The position numbers and the translations under genes are program-made. DNA of 64,000 nt from DATLNM01 sp035536775. Its GTDB lineage: Bacteria; Actinomycetota; CADDZG01; WHSQ01. Every line of letters begins with the position of its first letter. Positions within the stretch are counted from its first letter, which is position 1. The stretch covers positions 40,183 to 104,182 of the forward strand of contig DATLNM010000045.1 in NCBI GenBank assembly GCA_035536775.1, in the 5' to 3' direction. The notes beneath the pieces are model-generated. The model was not told the DNA's origin. It saw only the letters and a program-made list of their open reading frames with translations, and made no database searches. Of the stretch, positions 17,841-26,967 are shown piece by piece.

Positions 17841-19373
17841 TTAGCGCGGGAGGGTCAGCTTTGCGACGATGCCTTGGCCCATGCGCGCGCACGACATTCC
17901 CGTGCAACCGTCGACCATCGATGCCCACGCGCGCCCTGACGCGTCGAGCACTACGTCGATGAAGTCGTACTGCTGCTGGCAGCGCAAGATCCAGCACTCA
18001 CCCACCGTCAGTGGGTCTCCAGGATCGTTCACGGTCGCGGTGTGGAACTTGGAGCGCGCCGTGACCGGCGTATCGACGACCGTGATGTAACCGTTCCATG
18101 TCACGCCGGCGTATTCCGGGCCGGCGCCGTCCGGAGCTTCTCCGCCCGGCGCGTTCATGCTGCCGATATATGCGAGCGCAAGGCGACCGGATCCGTCGAT
18201 ATCGATGGCGGGCAGACTCGCCTCTCGCAGGCCGGGCGCGCCGATCATCAGCGGATCGCTCCAAGTCGATCCTTCGTCACTCGAATACACGAGATAAGGA
18301 AGACGGTTCATCCCGGTATAGAAGTAATAGATGGTGCCGTCCTCATCCACGGCGACACCTGCCTCGTGTTCCTGGAACCCTGTCGCGTCGTTCGGGTTGT
18401 AGTCGGTCGGACCGCCCGACTGGGACGGCATCCCATTGTCGGCAACTTGCACGCGTCGCCACGTGGCGCCTTCGTCGCTGCTGATGGCGAGCCACGGCTG
18501 GCCGCACCATCCCCTAGGCATGTAAACGGTGCCGGCCTGATCGACGACGCCGTGACCGGTGACTCCACTACAGCGTCCGGGGATGCCGAAGTTCCCAGGC
18601 GCGGGGTTGAGGCCATCCACGTACGGCGGAGAGCCGGTTCGGACGTACGTTCGTCCCCCATCCAAGGACTTGACGCAGCCTGTCATCGTGCTGGCTTCCT
18701 GCAACGCCCCGCCGTCGACAGCGCAGTAGTAGACGACGTTCGGGTATCCAACCGTGGGGCTCACCGCCGGTGGTCCCGCGAACACATTCTGATGATCTGC
18801 TAGTCCGCAGGCCGCTCCGGTCGTCCAGGTTTCGCCGTCGTCATCGGTGAACGAGACCGGAGCGCATGGGCCGGTGAAATCACTCATGAAGACACGACCG
18901 GTCGCGTCGTCGAGGTAAAGCATGCCGTCCTGGCTCGTGAAGTGGGTGAACTCTCCAGTAGGCAGCTTGGGAGAGACGTCGGTCCAGGTCTGGCCACCGT
19001 CCGACGACTTCAGCACCGGCCAGCGTGGAAGCCCCGAACCGGTGTCGATCGCGACCGTGAAGATGGTCCCGTCCTCATCGACACCGATGGTTGGCTCCGC
19101 TGCCATATGCCCGGTGGTAAAGACATCTACCTCGGCCGAGCTGCGACGACCGGCGGAACCCTCTGCGGTGTGCGAGACGACCTTCCCAGGGCCCTGCGGC
19201 CAGGGAGCCTTCAACACCGACGTCGGCAGGTGCGCCAGGTCAAGCAGGCCGCCAGGGTGGCCGTGGCCAGGACCCTCACTGAGCCGCTGCATCTCGCCGA
19301 CGGCAGGACGAGGAAGAAAGGTTGCGACGACGATCGCTATGACGAGAGGAACCGTCATGCGGGCTGGCCTCAT
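17841..19373 (-). CDS. Secreted Asp-box (BNR) beta-propeller, sialidase-like
   Basis: 510 residues with an N-terminal signal peptide (about 1-27) and at least five Asp-box motifs: SSDGGQTW, TDDDGETW, SLDGGRTY, SSDEGATW and SSDEGSTW. These form the blades of a sialidase/exo-alpha-sialidase-type six-bladed propeller. The arginine triad and Tyr/Glu nucleophile pair of true sialidases cannot be confirmed by eye, so the enzymatic role is open; many homologues are annotated only as exo-alpha-sialidases. Monocistronic, with 150 bp of divergent sequence before the sigma-like gene. Confidence 0.82.
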   Translation of the reverse strand: MRPARMTVPLVIAIVVATFLPRPAVGEMQRLSEGPGHGHPGGLLDLAHLPTSVLKAPWPQGPGKVVSHTAEGSAGRRSSAEVDVFTTGHMAAEPTIGVDEDGTIFTVAIDTGSGLPRWPVLKSSDGGQTWTDVSPKLPTGEFTHFTSQDGMLYLDDATGRVFMSDFTGPCAPVSFTDDDGETWTTGAACGLADHQNVFAGPPAVSPTVGYPNVVYYCAVDGGALQEASTMTGCVKSLDGGRTYVRTGSPPYVDGLNPAPGNFGIPGRCSGVTGHGVVDQAGTVYMPRGWCGQPWLAISSDEGATWRRVQVADNGMPSQSGGPTDYNPNDATGFQEHEAGVAVDEDGTIYYFYTGMNRLPYLVYSSDEGSTWSDPLMIGAPGLREASLPAIDIDGSGRLALAYIGSMNAPGGEAPDGAGPEYAGVTWNGYITVVDTPVTARSKFHTATVNDPGDPLTVGECWILRCQQQYDFIDVVLDASGRAWASMVDGCTGMSCARMGQGIVAKLTLPR

Positions 19374-19524
19374 CGGAGACCCATCAACCTAGATTGGGGT
19401 GCCGCCGACCCTGCAATCATCCTTCTGCCTCCGTTAATGTGGTCAACGGCTGGTGCGTACGCACGGCGGCGGATCCTGTTACAGGCTGGGCGGGCCAACG
19501 TACGTGTCTCGCAACGGGGGGCGA

Positions 19525-20745
19525 ATGAACGACGGATCTGAGGCGCAAGTACCGACCTTCGAAGAGGCATGGCTCGATCTGCGGCCGCGTCTCGATCGGC
19601 TGCTGAGCCGATGTTTAGCGCCTCGCGATCGCGATGACGTCAAGCAAGAGACAGCGCTGCGGCTCTATGCGTCATGGGATCGCGTCGATCACGACCAGCC
19701 TCTATGGAGCCTCGTTTCGACCATCGCGCTGAACATCATCCGCGACCGGGCACGCCGAGCATCAGGTCGAGAGATAAACACCGCCATCCCAGACATGGCA
19801 GGAGCCGGCGACGTCGAAGCGTCGGGGCTGGCGCGGGTGGAGCTCCACCGAGTACTCGAGGCGATGAACGCACTACCCGATCACCAGCGCGCGGTGCTGC
19901 TCGCCGAGATCGGTGGTCCTCAGCTACTTGACAGGAACGAACCCGCCACGAGAGTGCTTCGGATGCGGGCGCGCCGACGTCTCCACGCCCTTCTCGAGGC
20001 CGCGTCTGCGAGCGCGCTGATCGGCCCGATCAAAGTCGCAGCGATACGGCTACGGGACGGCGTGGCGACCAGGCTGAGATGGGTCGCCGCGGACACGGTG
20101 TTGGCCCCCGCAGCGGCACTGGTAATTATCGGGGTCTTGTCCACCGGCACCCACTCTGTGGATCAGCCCATCGCCCACCCCGGGCCTCCACCGTTCAACG
20201 TTGCGGTAAGAGCACACCCCGTTGACGCACGCGATCGCGTCGAGAGCCTCGGGTCTGCCGCCAACGCCTCTATGAGAGACCTCAGGGGGGCCGGTGGATC
20301 TCAACCTCGATACGGTCGCCATTTTTCCCCGCGCGGTGACAGGCCGCTGCGCGTAGGGACATCGGACGATGCGTACGCCCAAGCAGATGGGCGGATCAAA
20401 GTACTCGGCATCGGTTTCTGGATCGGAGATCAGGAGAGTGGTGCCCCCGTTTGCTTCTACACGAGCCGGAGAAGCACATTCCTATGCAAGCGTCCTCAGA
20501 CGTTCCAGATGCGCGTCGGTGAGCAAGAAAGCGGCGCGCCCGCGTGCGTCTACACGACCCCTGAGGACAGCTTCCTTTGCGAGGGAGGACCGGGCAGGAC
20601 AGAGGATGACTCGGTGGAGGCACACGTCAAGGCCAGGGCCGCAGGGCAAGAGGTCGAGGCACGCGCGTGCCTCGACCGCACGTTGACATGCGACGACGAG
20701 ACGCGGGCGCCATTTGGCTGGGAGTTTCCTCATCGCGACGGCTAG
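19525..20745 (+). CDS. ECF-like sigma factor fused to membrane segment and repeated outer domain
   Basis: 406 residues from the ATG at 19525, which follows a GGGGGG ribosome-binding tract; an upstream in-frame extension to 19453 looks non-coding. The N-terminal part resembles sigma-70 region 2 (DDVKQETALRLYASWDRV, then WSLVSTIALNIIRDRARR) and region 4 (ALPDHQRAVLLAEI...RMRARRRLHALLE), though the recognition helix is degenerate. A hydrophobic segment (TVLAPAAALVIIGVL) follows, then a C-terminal part with two copies of a motif of the form QESGAP-x-C-x-YT...FLC. Probably a membrane-tethered sigma or a decayed sigma serving as a sensor; function is inferred. Confidence 0.72.
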   Translation: MNDGSEAQVPTFEEAWLDLRPRLDRLLSRCLAPRDRDDVKQETALRLYASWDRVDHDQPLWSLVSTIALNIIRDRARRASGREINTAIPDMAGAGDVEASGLARVELHRVLEAMNALPDHQRAVLLAEIGGPQLLDRNEPATRVLRMRARRRLHALLEAASASALIGPIKVAAIRLRDGVATRLRWVAADTVLAPAAALVIIGVLSTGTHSVDQPIAHPGPPPFNVAVRAHPVDARDRVESLGSAANASMRDLRGAGGSQPRYGRHFSPRGDRPLRVGTSDDAYAQADGRIKVLGIGFWIGDQESGAPVCFYTSRRSTFLCKRPQTFQMRVGEQESGAPACVYTTPEDSFLCEGGPGRTEDDSVEAHVKARAAGQEVEARACLDRTLTCDDETRAPFGWEFPHRDG

Positions 20746-22090
20746 GGAGCTTGTCGAGGCGGAAGCCGATCGATACGTCGGGTGGCTTACCGAAGCTTGC
20801 TCGATACCTTCGCTCGCGGGGCGGCCCGAGGATCTTGCCGCGATGGCTGCCTGGGTCGAGGACCGCTTCCGGGAGCTCGGCGGCGAGCCCGAGCGCCTGA
20901 CGATCCAGGGCGCGCCGGACGCGCTCTTGTGCACATTCGGCGAGGGCGCTCGCTCGGTCTTGATCTACGACCACTACGACGTCCAACCGGTCGATCCGAT
21001 CGAGCTCTGGGAGTCGGAACCCTTCACACCAAAGATCCGCGACGGCATCTTCTTCGCACGGGGGGCGGCAGACAACAAGGGCGACCTGGTCGCGCGCCTT
21101 GCGGGTCTCGAGGTCTACCAGAAGCTGCACGGCGATCTGCCCGTCCGAGTCAAGTTCTTCGTCGAGGGTGAAGAAGAAACCGGCTCGAAGTCGTTCGAGG
21201 ACCTCGTGCACACGTACGGAGAACGGCTCGCCGCCGACGGCTGCATCTGGGAGGGCATGGGCATCGACCACGCCGGGCGGCCGGAGTTCGTGTTCGGAGC
21301 CAAGGGTCTCGCATATGTCGAGCTCACTTATCGAGGGCTGAACGACGATCAGCACTCGTCACTCGCGGTGGTGGTTCCGAGCCCCGTGTGGCATCTCGTC
21401 GAAGCACTGTCGACGCTGCGCAGCCCGGACGGCAGGGTTCTGATCGACGGGTTCTATGACGACGTCGTTGCACCCACAGCTGCGGACGAAGAGCTCCTGG
21501 CCGCGCTGCCGTTCGAAGAAGACGCAGAGCGCAAGCGCCTCGGGGTCGAGAACTTCGTCGGGGGCGACAGCGGTATAGATCTCTTGCGGCGCTACTACTT
21601 CGAGCCAACATGCAACATCGCAGGGATCGATGCGGGATTCACGGTTCCCGGCGCGTCCAAGACCGTGCTTCCTAAAGAGGCCCTGGCCAAGCTCGACATG
21701 CGTCTGGTGCCCAACCAAGACCCCACCGACATCTTCGCCAAGTTGAGGCGCCATCTCGACGCGCGAGGCTTTGGCGACATCGATATCAAGGAGTTCTCCG
21801 CGGAGCACCCCGTCCGATCCCCTGCCGACTCACTGATAGCGCGCGCCGCGATCGAGGCCGCGGATGTCTTCGACGCGCCGAGCGCGGTGTCGCCGTTAAT
21901 GATCGGCACCGGCCCGATGTACCCGATCGCGCACACCCTCGGCATCCCCACCGTGTCCCCGGCTGGCGTGCACCGTCCCGACTCCAACATCCATGCGCCG
22001 AACGAGAACTGCCGCGTCGACGACTTCTTGAAGATCGTCGAATACACCGTTCGTTGGATCGAACGGTTCGCAGAGGTAGCGGACTCTTAG
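20714..22090 (+). CDS. M20 family metallopeptidase (dipeptidase-like)
   Basis: Di-zinc exopeptidase of 458 residues. Metal and catalytic residues are visible: His87 and Asp89 (YDHYDVQP), Asp120 (GAADNKGD), the Glu pair at about 153-154 (EGEEETGS) and a C-terminal His in SNIHAPNE; a dimerisation domain separates them. It resembles the ArgE/DapE/carnosinase group annotated as dipeptidase or acetylornithine deacetylase-like. The start is TTG at 20714, overlapping the sigma-like gene by 32 bp, with a weak ribosome site. Its stop overlaps that of the convergent cyclophilin gene by 3 bp. Confidence 0.93.
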   Translation: MAGSFLIATARELVEAEADRYVGWLTEACSIPSLAGRPEDLAAMAAWVEDRFRELGGEPERLTIQGAPDALLCTFGEGARSVLIYDHYDVQPVDPIELWESEPFTPKIRDGIFFARGAADNKGDLVARLAGLEVYQKLHGDLPVRVKFFVEGEEETGSKSFEDLVHTYGERLAADGCIWEGMGIDHAGRPEFVFGAKGLAYVELTYRGLNDDQHSSLAVVVPSPVWHLVEALSTLRSPDGRVLIDGFYDDVVAPTAADEELLAALPFEEDAERKRLGVENFVGGDSGIDLLRRYYFEPTCNIAGIDAGFTVPGASKTVLPKEALAKLDMRLVPNQDPTDIFAKLRRHLDARGFGDIDIKEFSAEHPVRSPADSLIARAAIEAADVFDAPSAVSPLMIGTGPMYPIAHTLGIPTVSPAGVHRPDSNIHAPNENCRVDDFLKIVEYTVRWIERFAEVADS

Positions 22091-22602
22091 CTCTCGGTCA
22101 CCTCGACGCGCTCGATGATCACGTCGTCCACAGGCCTGTCGCCCGCGCCTACCGGGACGAGCGATATCGCCTCCACGACATCCATGCCCTCGGTGACCTC
22201 GCCGAAGATCGTGTGCTTACCGTTCAACCATTTCGGCGTCGAGGTCGTCACGAAGAACTGGGACCCGTTGCTGTTGGGGCCGGCATTCGCCATCGCGAGC
22301 AACCCCGTTCGATCGAACTTAGGCCCGCCCGGCGGACACTCGTCCTCGAAGCGGTAACCGGGTCCCCCCCGGCCCGTGCCTTCAGGGTCGCCACCTTGGA
22401 TCATGAAGTCCTTGATCACCCGGTGGAAGACCGTCCCGTTGTAGAGCGGCTCGGTCTTGCGCTGACCGTCGCGCGGGTCCTTCCACTCGCGCTTGCCCGT
22501 CGCGAGGTCTACGAAGTTGGCAACGGTGATCGGCGCGTGCTCAGGCATCAGCCGAACCTTGAAGTTGCCCTTGTTGGTGAAGAAGGTTGCCTCTGCAGCC
22601 AT
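22087..22602 (-). CDS. ppiB: Peptidyl-prolyl cis-trans isomerase, cyclophilin type
   Basis: 171-residue cytoplasmic cyclophilin. Active-site residues are intact: FHRVIKDFMIQGGDPEGTG (catalytic Arg in FHR), MANAGPNSNGSQFF, and the Trp of KWLNGKHTIFG. I start it at the ATG at 22602, which follows GGGGAG 4 bases upstream; the reading frame continues 70 codons further but without cyclophilin similarity and into the GGDEF gene. No signal peptide. Confidence 0.96.
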   Translation of the reverse strand: MAAEATFFTNKGNFKVRLMPEHAPITVANFVDLATGKREWKDPRDGQRKTEPLYNGTVFHRVIKDFMIQGGDPEGTGRGGPGYRFEDECPPGGPKFDRTGLLAMANAGPNSNGSQFFVTTSTPKWLNGKHTIFGEVTEGMDVVEAISLVPVGAGDRPVDDVIIERVEVTES

Positions 22603-22633
22603 GTGCTCCCCCGTTCGCTCAGAAAAGGGGAGT

Positions 22634-24343
22634 CTAAGACCGCCTGACTTCGGCTTTGCCGGCGAGCTCGCCCATCTCGACCTCGAGATGCCCGTGCATC
22701 CCCGCCTCGTAGAGGGCGAATCTGTCCTCTGGCTGGCGCTTGGCTTCGTACATCGCGACATCGGCGCGACGCAGCAACCCCTCGATGTCGACGTCATCGG
22801 CAGCTGAGACAACGATGCCGATACTGCCGGCCGTGGCGATCTGCTGGCGACCGATGCGGATCGGCGGCCGCAGACTTTCGATGATGCGTTCGGCGATCAT
22901 GACCGCTTCGCTCTCCGAATGAACCGACTCGAGGAGAACGGCGAACTCGTCGCCTCCCAACCTTGCCGCGGTATCCGACTCGCGCAGACATTCCTCGATC
23001 CGGCATGCGACGGCTTCAAGAAGGCGGTCTCCTGCGGCGTGGCCGAAGCGATCGTTGACGAGCTTGAAGCCGTCGAGGTCCATGATCATCACGCCCAACA
23101 GCTCATGCGATCTGCGATGACGCGCTAGCGCGTTCTGGAGGCGGTCGGTGAACAACACGCGGTTGGCCAAGCCGGTTAGCGAGTCGTGGAACGCGAGATG
23201 GCGCAACTGAACCTCGAGGACCTTTCGACCATCGAGCGTCGAGCGGAGGATCTTCCCCTGTTCGTCGAGTTCCTGGACCTTGGCCTCAACCTCTCGCACC
23301 AGGCCGGACATGCGCGTCACGACGAGCAGAAACAGCGCGGTCGAGCCACCGACGATAACGGGGATCTCCAGCGGCTGATTCAGCAGACGCTGGAGGCCAA
23401 GGACCGCGGGCGTAAGGAGGGACACCGCAGCGAGCAAAGTGAGTCTGATACGGCTCAGCCCTGAAGACGATTTCGTTGTCGGCGCAGCAAGCGAGATGAC
23501 GGTCGGGTGAAGGGCGGCTGCGCCCATCGCTACATAAGAGATGAGGAACGCCGCGTCGGCCGGATGGCCGGTCTGGTAGATCCCCCCCGTATCGGCCACT
23601 CCATAGAGGAGGTCGCCGATCAACAGACCGCCTAGACCCGCCAGCAATAGAGCGAACGACATGTTGCGGTGCCCGGGTCCCGCTGTTAACCGAACAGCGA
23701 AAGCGACGAGGAGCACATCCATCACCGGGTATGCGAGTGCGACCATTTTGCCCGTCAGATCGATGCCTTGGTCGCGCGCTACTGGAGCCATGAACAGGAT
23801 CCACGTCACCACGCCGATGCTCGTCGCGACGATCGCGGCATCGACCCAACCCGACCAGTCCTGACGAGGGAAGCGACTTCGCACGAGTGCTCCTACACCG
23901 AGGATCATGAAGGGATACCCGGCGAGGTAAACGAGGTCTGAACTTGATGGAGACGGCGGGTCTATCGCTGCCGAGGAAGTCTCGATGAAGTCGCCTGCGA
24001 CGAACAACACCTGTCCGATCAGAAGGAGGATCCACGCGGTCGGAAGGGGCCGATTGAGATACATGCCGAGAGCGATGCCAAGAACGCCCAGCGTCGCGAT
24101 GAGTGGGAAGACTCCGTCTTGAGCATCGGTCGAAGGAAGCAAGAAGTACCCGGCGACCAATATCGCCCCGAGGCCCGCAAAGACTTTCCACAGCAGCGGA
24201 TTAGCGTCCGGCTCACGCACTGCCACTTCGTCGATTCCTTCCGCCGTTACCTCAAGGGACGGATCTCGATCATGCCCCTTGGGAGACCGTCGGCGCCATC
24301 TCGATAAACCTTTAGGTGGCCCCCCTGCCTCGGAAACCGTCAT
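22634..24343 (-). CDS. Membrane diguanylate cyclase (GGDEF)
   Basis: Makes cyclic di-GMP from two GTP. The 569 residues comprise a charged N-terminus, about ten hydrophobic helices (45-375) and a C-terminal GGDEF domain. The active-site loop is LGGDEFAVL, and an RESD inhibitory site lies five residues before it, so the enzyme is probably active and product-inhibited. No EAL domain follows. The start overlaps the stop of the upstream Crp/Fnr gene by 4 bp (ATGA), implying co-expression. The membrane part resembles the multi-pass sensor regions of actinobacterial GGDEF proteins; its ligand is unknown. Confidence 0.93.
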   Translation of the reverse strand: MTVSEAGGPPKGLSRWRRRSPKGHDRDPSLEVTAEGIDEVAVREPDANPLLWKVFAGLGAILVAGYFLLPSTDAQDGVFPLIATLGVLGIALGMYLNRPLPTAWILLLIGQVLFVAGDFIETSSAAIDPPSPSSSDLVYLAGYPFMILGVGALVRSRFPRQDWSGWVDAAIVATSIGVVTWILFMAPVARDQGIDLTGKMVALAYPVMDVLLVAFAVRLTAGPGHRNMSFALLLAGLGGLLIGDLLYGVADTGGIYQTGHPADAAFLISYVAMGAAALHPTVISLAAPTTKSSSGLSRIRLTLLAAVSLLTPAVLGLQRLLNQPLEIPVIVGGSTALFLLVVTRMSGLVREVEAKVQELDEQGKILRSTLDGRKVLEVQLRHLAFHDSLTGLANRVLFTDRLQNALARHRRSHELLGVMIMDLDGFKLVNDRFGHAAGDRLLEAVACRIEECLRESDTAARLGGDEFAVLLESVHSESEAVMIAERIIESLRPPIRIGRQQIATAGSIGIVVSAADDVDIEGLLRRADVAMYEAKRQPEDRFALYEAGMHGHLEVEMGELAGKAEVRRS

Positions 24344-25011
24344 CTCGAGCGCTCCACCAGAGCATCATGATCGACGATCGTGATCGACCGGCGACCAGTG
24401 CGTACCAAACCTTCGTCGCGAAGCAGCCTCAGCGCCTTCGCGGCGGCCTCCCGTGAACATCCCACCCATCCCGCGAGGTCGTCCTGTGACAGCGCGACGG
24501 CTATCTCGAGGCCCTCGGAACCGCGGGTGCCGAACCGGTCTGCCATCTCCACCAGGCGGCGTGCAACGCGGCCCACCGTGTCGTAGGCGCTGAACTCGAT
24601 CCTCTTCAGATCCGCGTCCCTCAGCCTGCCGATGACCATCTCGAGAAGCGCAACAGCAGCCTTAGGACTGCGCTCGAGGAACGACCGGAAAGAGGCACCA
24701 GTGATGACTAGGCCTTCGCTGGGCTCGATAGCCGTCACGCACGCCGATCGCGGTTGCCCGTCCATGGCCGACAACTCCCCCAGGAGATCGCCTGGGTCAC
24801 GTATGCCGAGGAGCACCTCTCGGCCGTCTTCGGTGAAATTCGACAGCTTCACCCTGCCCGACAACAGTAAGACCAGGCGGTCGGAGCGTTCCCCTTCCGT
24901 AAGAAGCGTTGCATCGGTCTCGAATGACTGACGCCTACCGATCGACATCAGATCGGCACTATCGGCATCGGTCAGCCGCCCGAGGAATCCCCCGGCTGCC
25001 GGTACCCCCAC
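24340..25011 (-). CDS. Crp/Fnr family transcription regulator
   Basis: 223 residues: a cyclic-nucleotide-binding beta-roll (about 20-125), a dimerisation helix and a winged HTH (LSQDDLAGWVGCSREAAAKA). The phosphate-binding cassette GELSAMDGQPRSA keeps the Glu and Arg-Ser used for cAMP, with the same spacing as I recall for mycobacterial CRP, so cAMP is a plausible ligand. The GTG start is preceded by a GAGG. It is cotranscribed with the GGDEF gene and lies 48 bp from the divergent nucleotide cyclase gene, which could be one of its targets. Confidence 0.92.
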   Translation of the reverse strand: MGVPAAGGFLGRLTDADSADLMSIGRRQSFETDATLLTEGERSDRLVLLLSGRVKLSNFTEDGREVLLGIRDPGDLLGELSAMDGQPRSACVTAIEPSEGLVITGASFRSFLERSPKAAVALLEMVIGRLRDADLKRIEFSAYDTVGRVARRLVEMADRFGTRGSEGLEIAVALSQDDLAGWVGCSREAAAKALRLLRDEGLVRTGRRSITIVDHDALVERSR

Positions 25012-25059
25012 GTTCGACCTCGTCCCTAGCTCGACTCGACGGAGGGGACCCTACATACA

Positions 25060-26967
25060 ATGCGGCTGATGACGGCGGCGAGTCCTCGATTGCAGGGCAC
25101 GGTAACGATCCTCGTCACCGACCTTGTCGCATCGACCCAGCTCCTGAGCTCACTCGGCGACGACCGCGGTGAAGCGGTCCTGCGCGACAACCTTCGTCTC
25201 ATGCGAACCGCGGTCAAGGAGCACGGCGGCCACGAAGTCAAGAGTCTCGGGGACGGAATAATGGCTGCCTTCAGCAGCGCGCGGGAGGCGGTCGATTGCG
25301 CGGTCGCGATCCGCAGGCGCGCTGCGGACGCCGAGGGATCCGAGCGGCTCGAAGTCAAGATGGCTCTTCACGCGGGCGAGACGACCGCGGACGAGTTCGA
25401 TGTCTACGGCACGCCGGTCGTGATCGCGGCGCGGCTTTGTGCCCGCGCTCAACCGGGCGAGATCCTGGTGTCGGACCTGCTGCGGCATCTGGTTGGGTCT
25501 CGAGGGGAGTACGGCTTCGTCAGCATGGGTCGAGCCGACCTGAAGGGCATCGACGATCCCATCCTGGTGTGGCGCATCGAGGATGCGATCGATCCGGAGA
25601 GCCACAGAGGCAGTCGGATGATGCGGCTCGGCGTTGCGATACCTGGAGGATTCGCGCTCATCTTGTTGATGGGGGCCGTGCTCGCCCTCGCTACAACCGA
25701 TACCGCCTCGGATGGGATCGGCGTGTCGGTCGGAGAGCTCGTGCGGGTCGTCGACCAGAGGTTCGGTGAAGAACCGAACTCGCATTCGTATGAACCCATC
25801 ATCTCCGATGGTGGAAACATCGTTGCGTTCACCTCAAAGGCCTCGAACCTCATCAGCGCCGACGACAATGGAGTAGCCGACGTTTTCGTCTACAACGGAT
25901 CGCGCATAGCGCGCGTGAGCGTCAGCTCCTCGGGTGAGGAGGCCGACCGAGCCAGCTCAGAGCCTTCGATCTCGAACGGTGGCGACCTGGTCGCATTCAC
26001 GAGCGAGGCTTCTAACCTCGCGGTCGTTTTCACGGATACCAATCACGTGTCCGACATCTACGTGCACGAAAGGCCGACAGGAACGACCAGAAGGGTCAGC
26101 CTCGGTCCCGCGAGCTTGGAGCCGAACGGGGACAGCTTCGAGCCCGCGCTCTCCGGCGACGGGACCTACATCGCCTACACGAGCCGCGCATCGAACCTCG
26201 TCGGGGATGACACCAACCACAACGCCGATGTCTTCCTCACCGAGATCGCGACCCTGAGCACCATCCGGGTCAGTCATCCCCTGGCGGGAGGAGTGAACGA
26301 CGGTGGCAGCGCACAGCCGTCGATCTCCGGGGACGGCCGGTACGTCGCCTTCTCGTCGCAAGCAACCGGCCTCACGACCGACATCGACGAGAATGGCCAA
26401 GACGACATCTTCGTGTTCGATCGCACCACCTCGTCGGTGGAATTGATCAGCACCGCAGTTGGGGGCGGCGCCGCGCACGGCCGTAGCTCGGACCCCGATA
26501 TCTCAGCCGACGGTCGCTATGTCGTCTTCGTTTCCGAGGCTACAGACATCGTGGGTGGGGATGACAACGACAATACCGACGTCTTCCTCCACGACCGGAC
26601 CACCGGTGAGACGATCCTCGTGAGCACCGCAGCGACTGGTGGCGGCGACCATGGGAGTCACGCGCCCGACATCAGTGCGGACGGCTCGACTTTGGTGTTC
26701 GTGTCAGAGGCGTCGAACCTCGTCGCCGGCGACACCAAACGCTCGGGCTTCTCGGCCAAAGATGTCTTCTGGTTCGACGTCGCGACGACCGAAACGACCC
26801 TCGTTAGTCGCTCCCGCTTGGGCGGTGCGAACGACGCCAGTTTCGAAGCTGCGATCAGCCCGGACGGAAGCTTCGTGGCCTTCACGTCTAAGGCGCGCAA
26901 TCTCGTCTCCGACGACACGAATCGAGCGCTCGATGTGTTCCTGTTCAGGATCGGAGCGACTAGCTAG
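25060..26967 (+). CDS. Class III adenylate/guanylate cyclase fused to a beta-propeller
   Basis: 635 residues. The cytoplasmic cyclase domain (about 12-175) has metal-binding Asp21 (VTDLVAST) and Asp65 (SLGDG), Lys61 and Asp114 at the base-selecting positions (as in adenylate cyclases) and Arg125 at the transition-state position; the usual Asn before it is Ile. One membrane helix follows (about 190-211), then an outer region of some 420 residues built from repeats of the type GDGRYVAFSSQATGL, i.e. a PD40/TolB-like propeller. It is divergent from the Crp/Fnr gene. Topology suggests an external sensor controlling cAMP synthesis; this is inference. Confidence 0.88.
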   Translation: MRLMTAASPRLQGTVTILVTDLVASTQLLSSLGDDRGEAVLRDNLRLMRTAVKEHGGHEVKSLGDGIMAAFSSAREAVDCAVAIRRRAADAEGSERLEVKMALHAGETTADEFDVYGTPVVIAARLCARAQPGEILVSDLLRHLVGSRGEYGFVSMGRADLKGIDDPILVWRIEDAIDPESHRGSRMMRLGVAIPGGFALILLMGAVLALATTDTASDGIGVSVGELVRVVDQRFGEEPNSHSYEPIISDGGNIVAFTSKASNLISADDNGVADVFVYNGSRIARVSVSSSGEEADRASSEPSISNGGDLVAFTSEASNLAVVFTDTNHVSDIYVHERPTGTTRRVSLGPASLEPNGDSFEPALSGDGTYIAYTSRASNLVGDDTNHNADVFLTEIATLSTIRVSHPLAGGVNDGGSAQPSISGDGRYVAFSSQATGLTTDIDENGQDDIFVFDRTTSSVELISTAVGGGAAHGRSSDPDISADGRYVVFVSEATDIVGGDDNDNTDVFLHDRTTGETILVSTAATGGGDHGSHAPDISADGSTLVFVSEASNLVAGDTKRSGFSAKDVFWFDVATTETTLVSRSRLGGANDASFEAAISPDGSFVAFTSKARNLVSDDTNRALDVFLFRIGATS

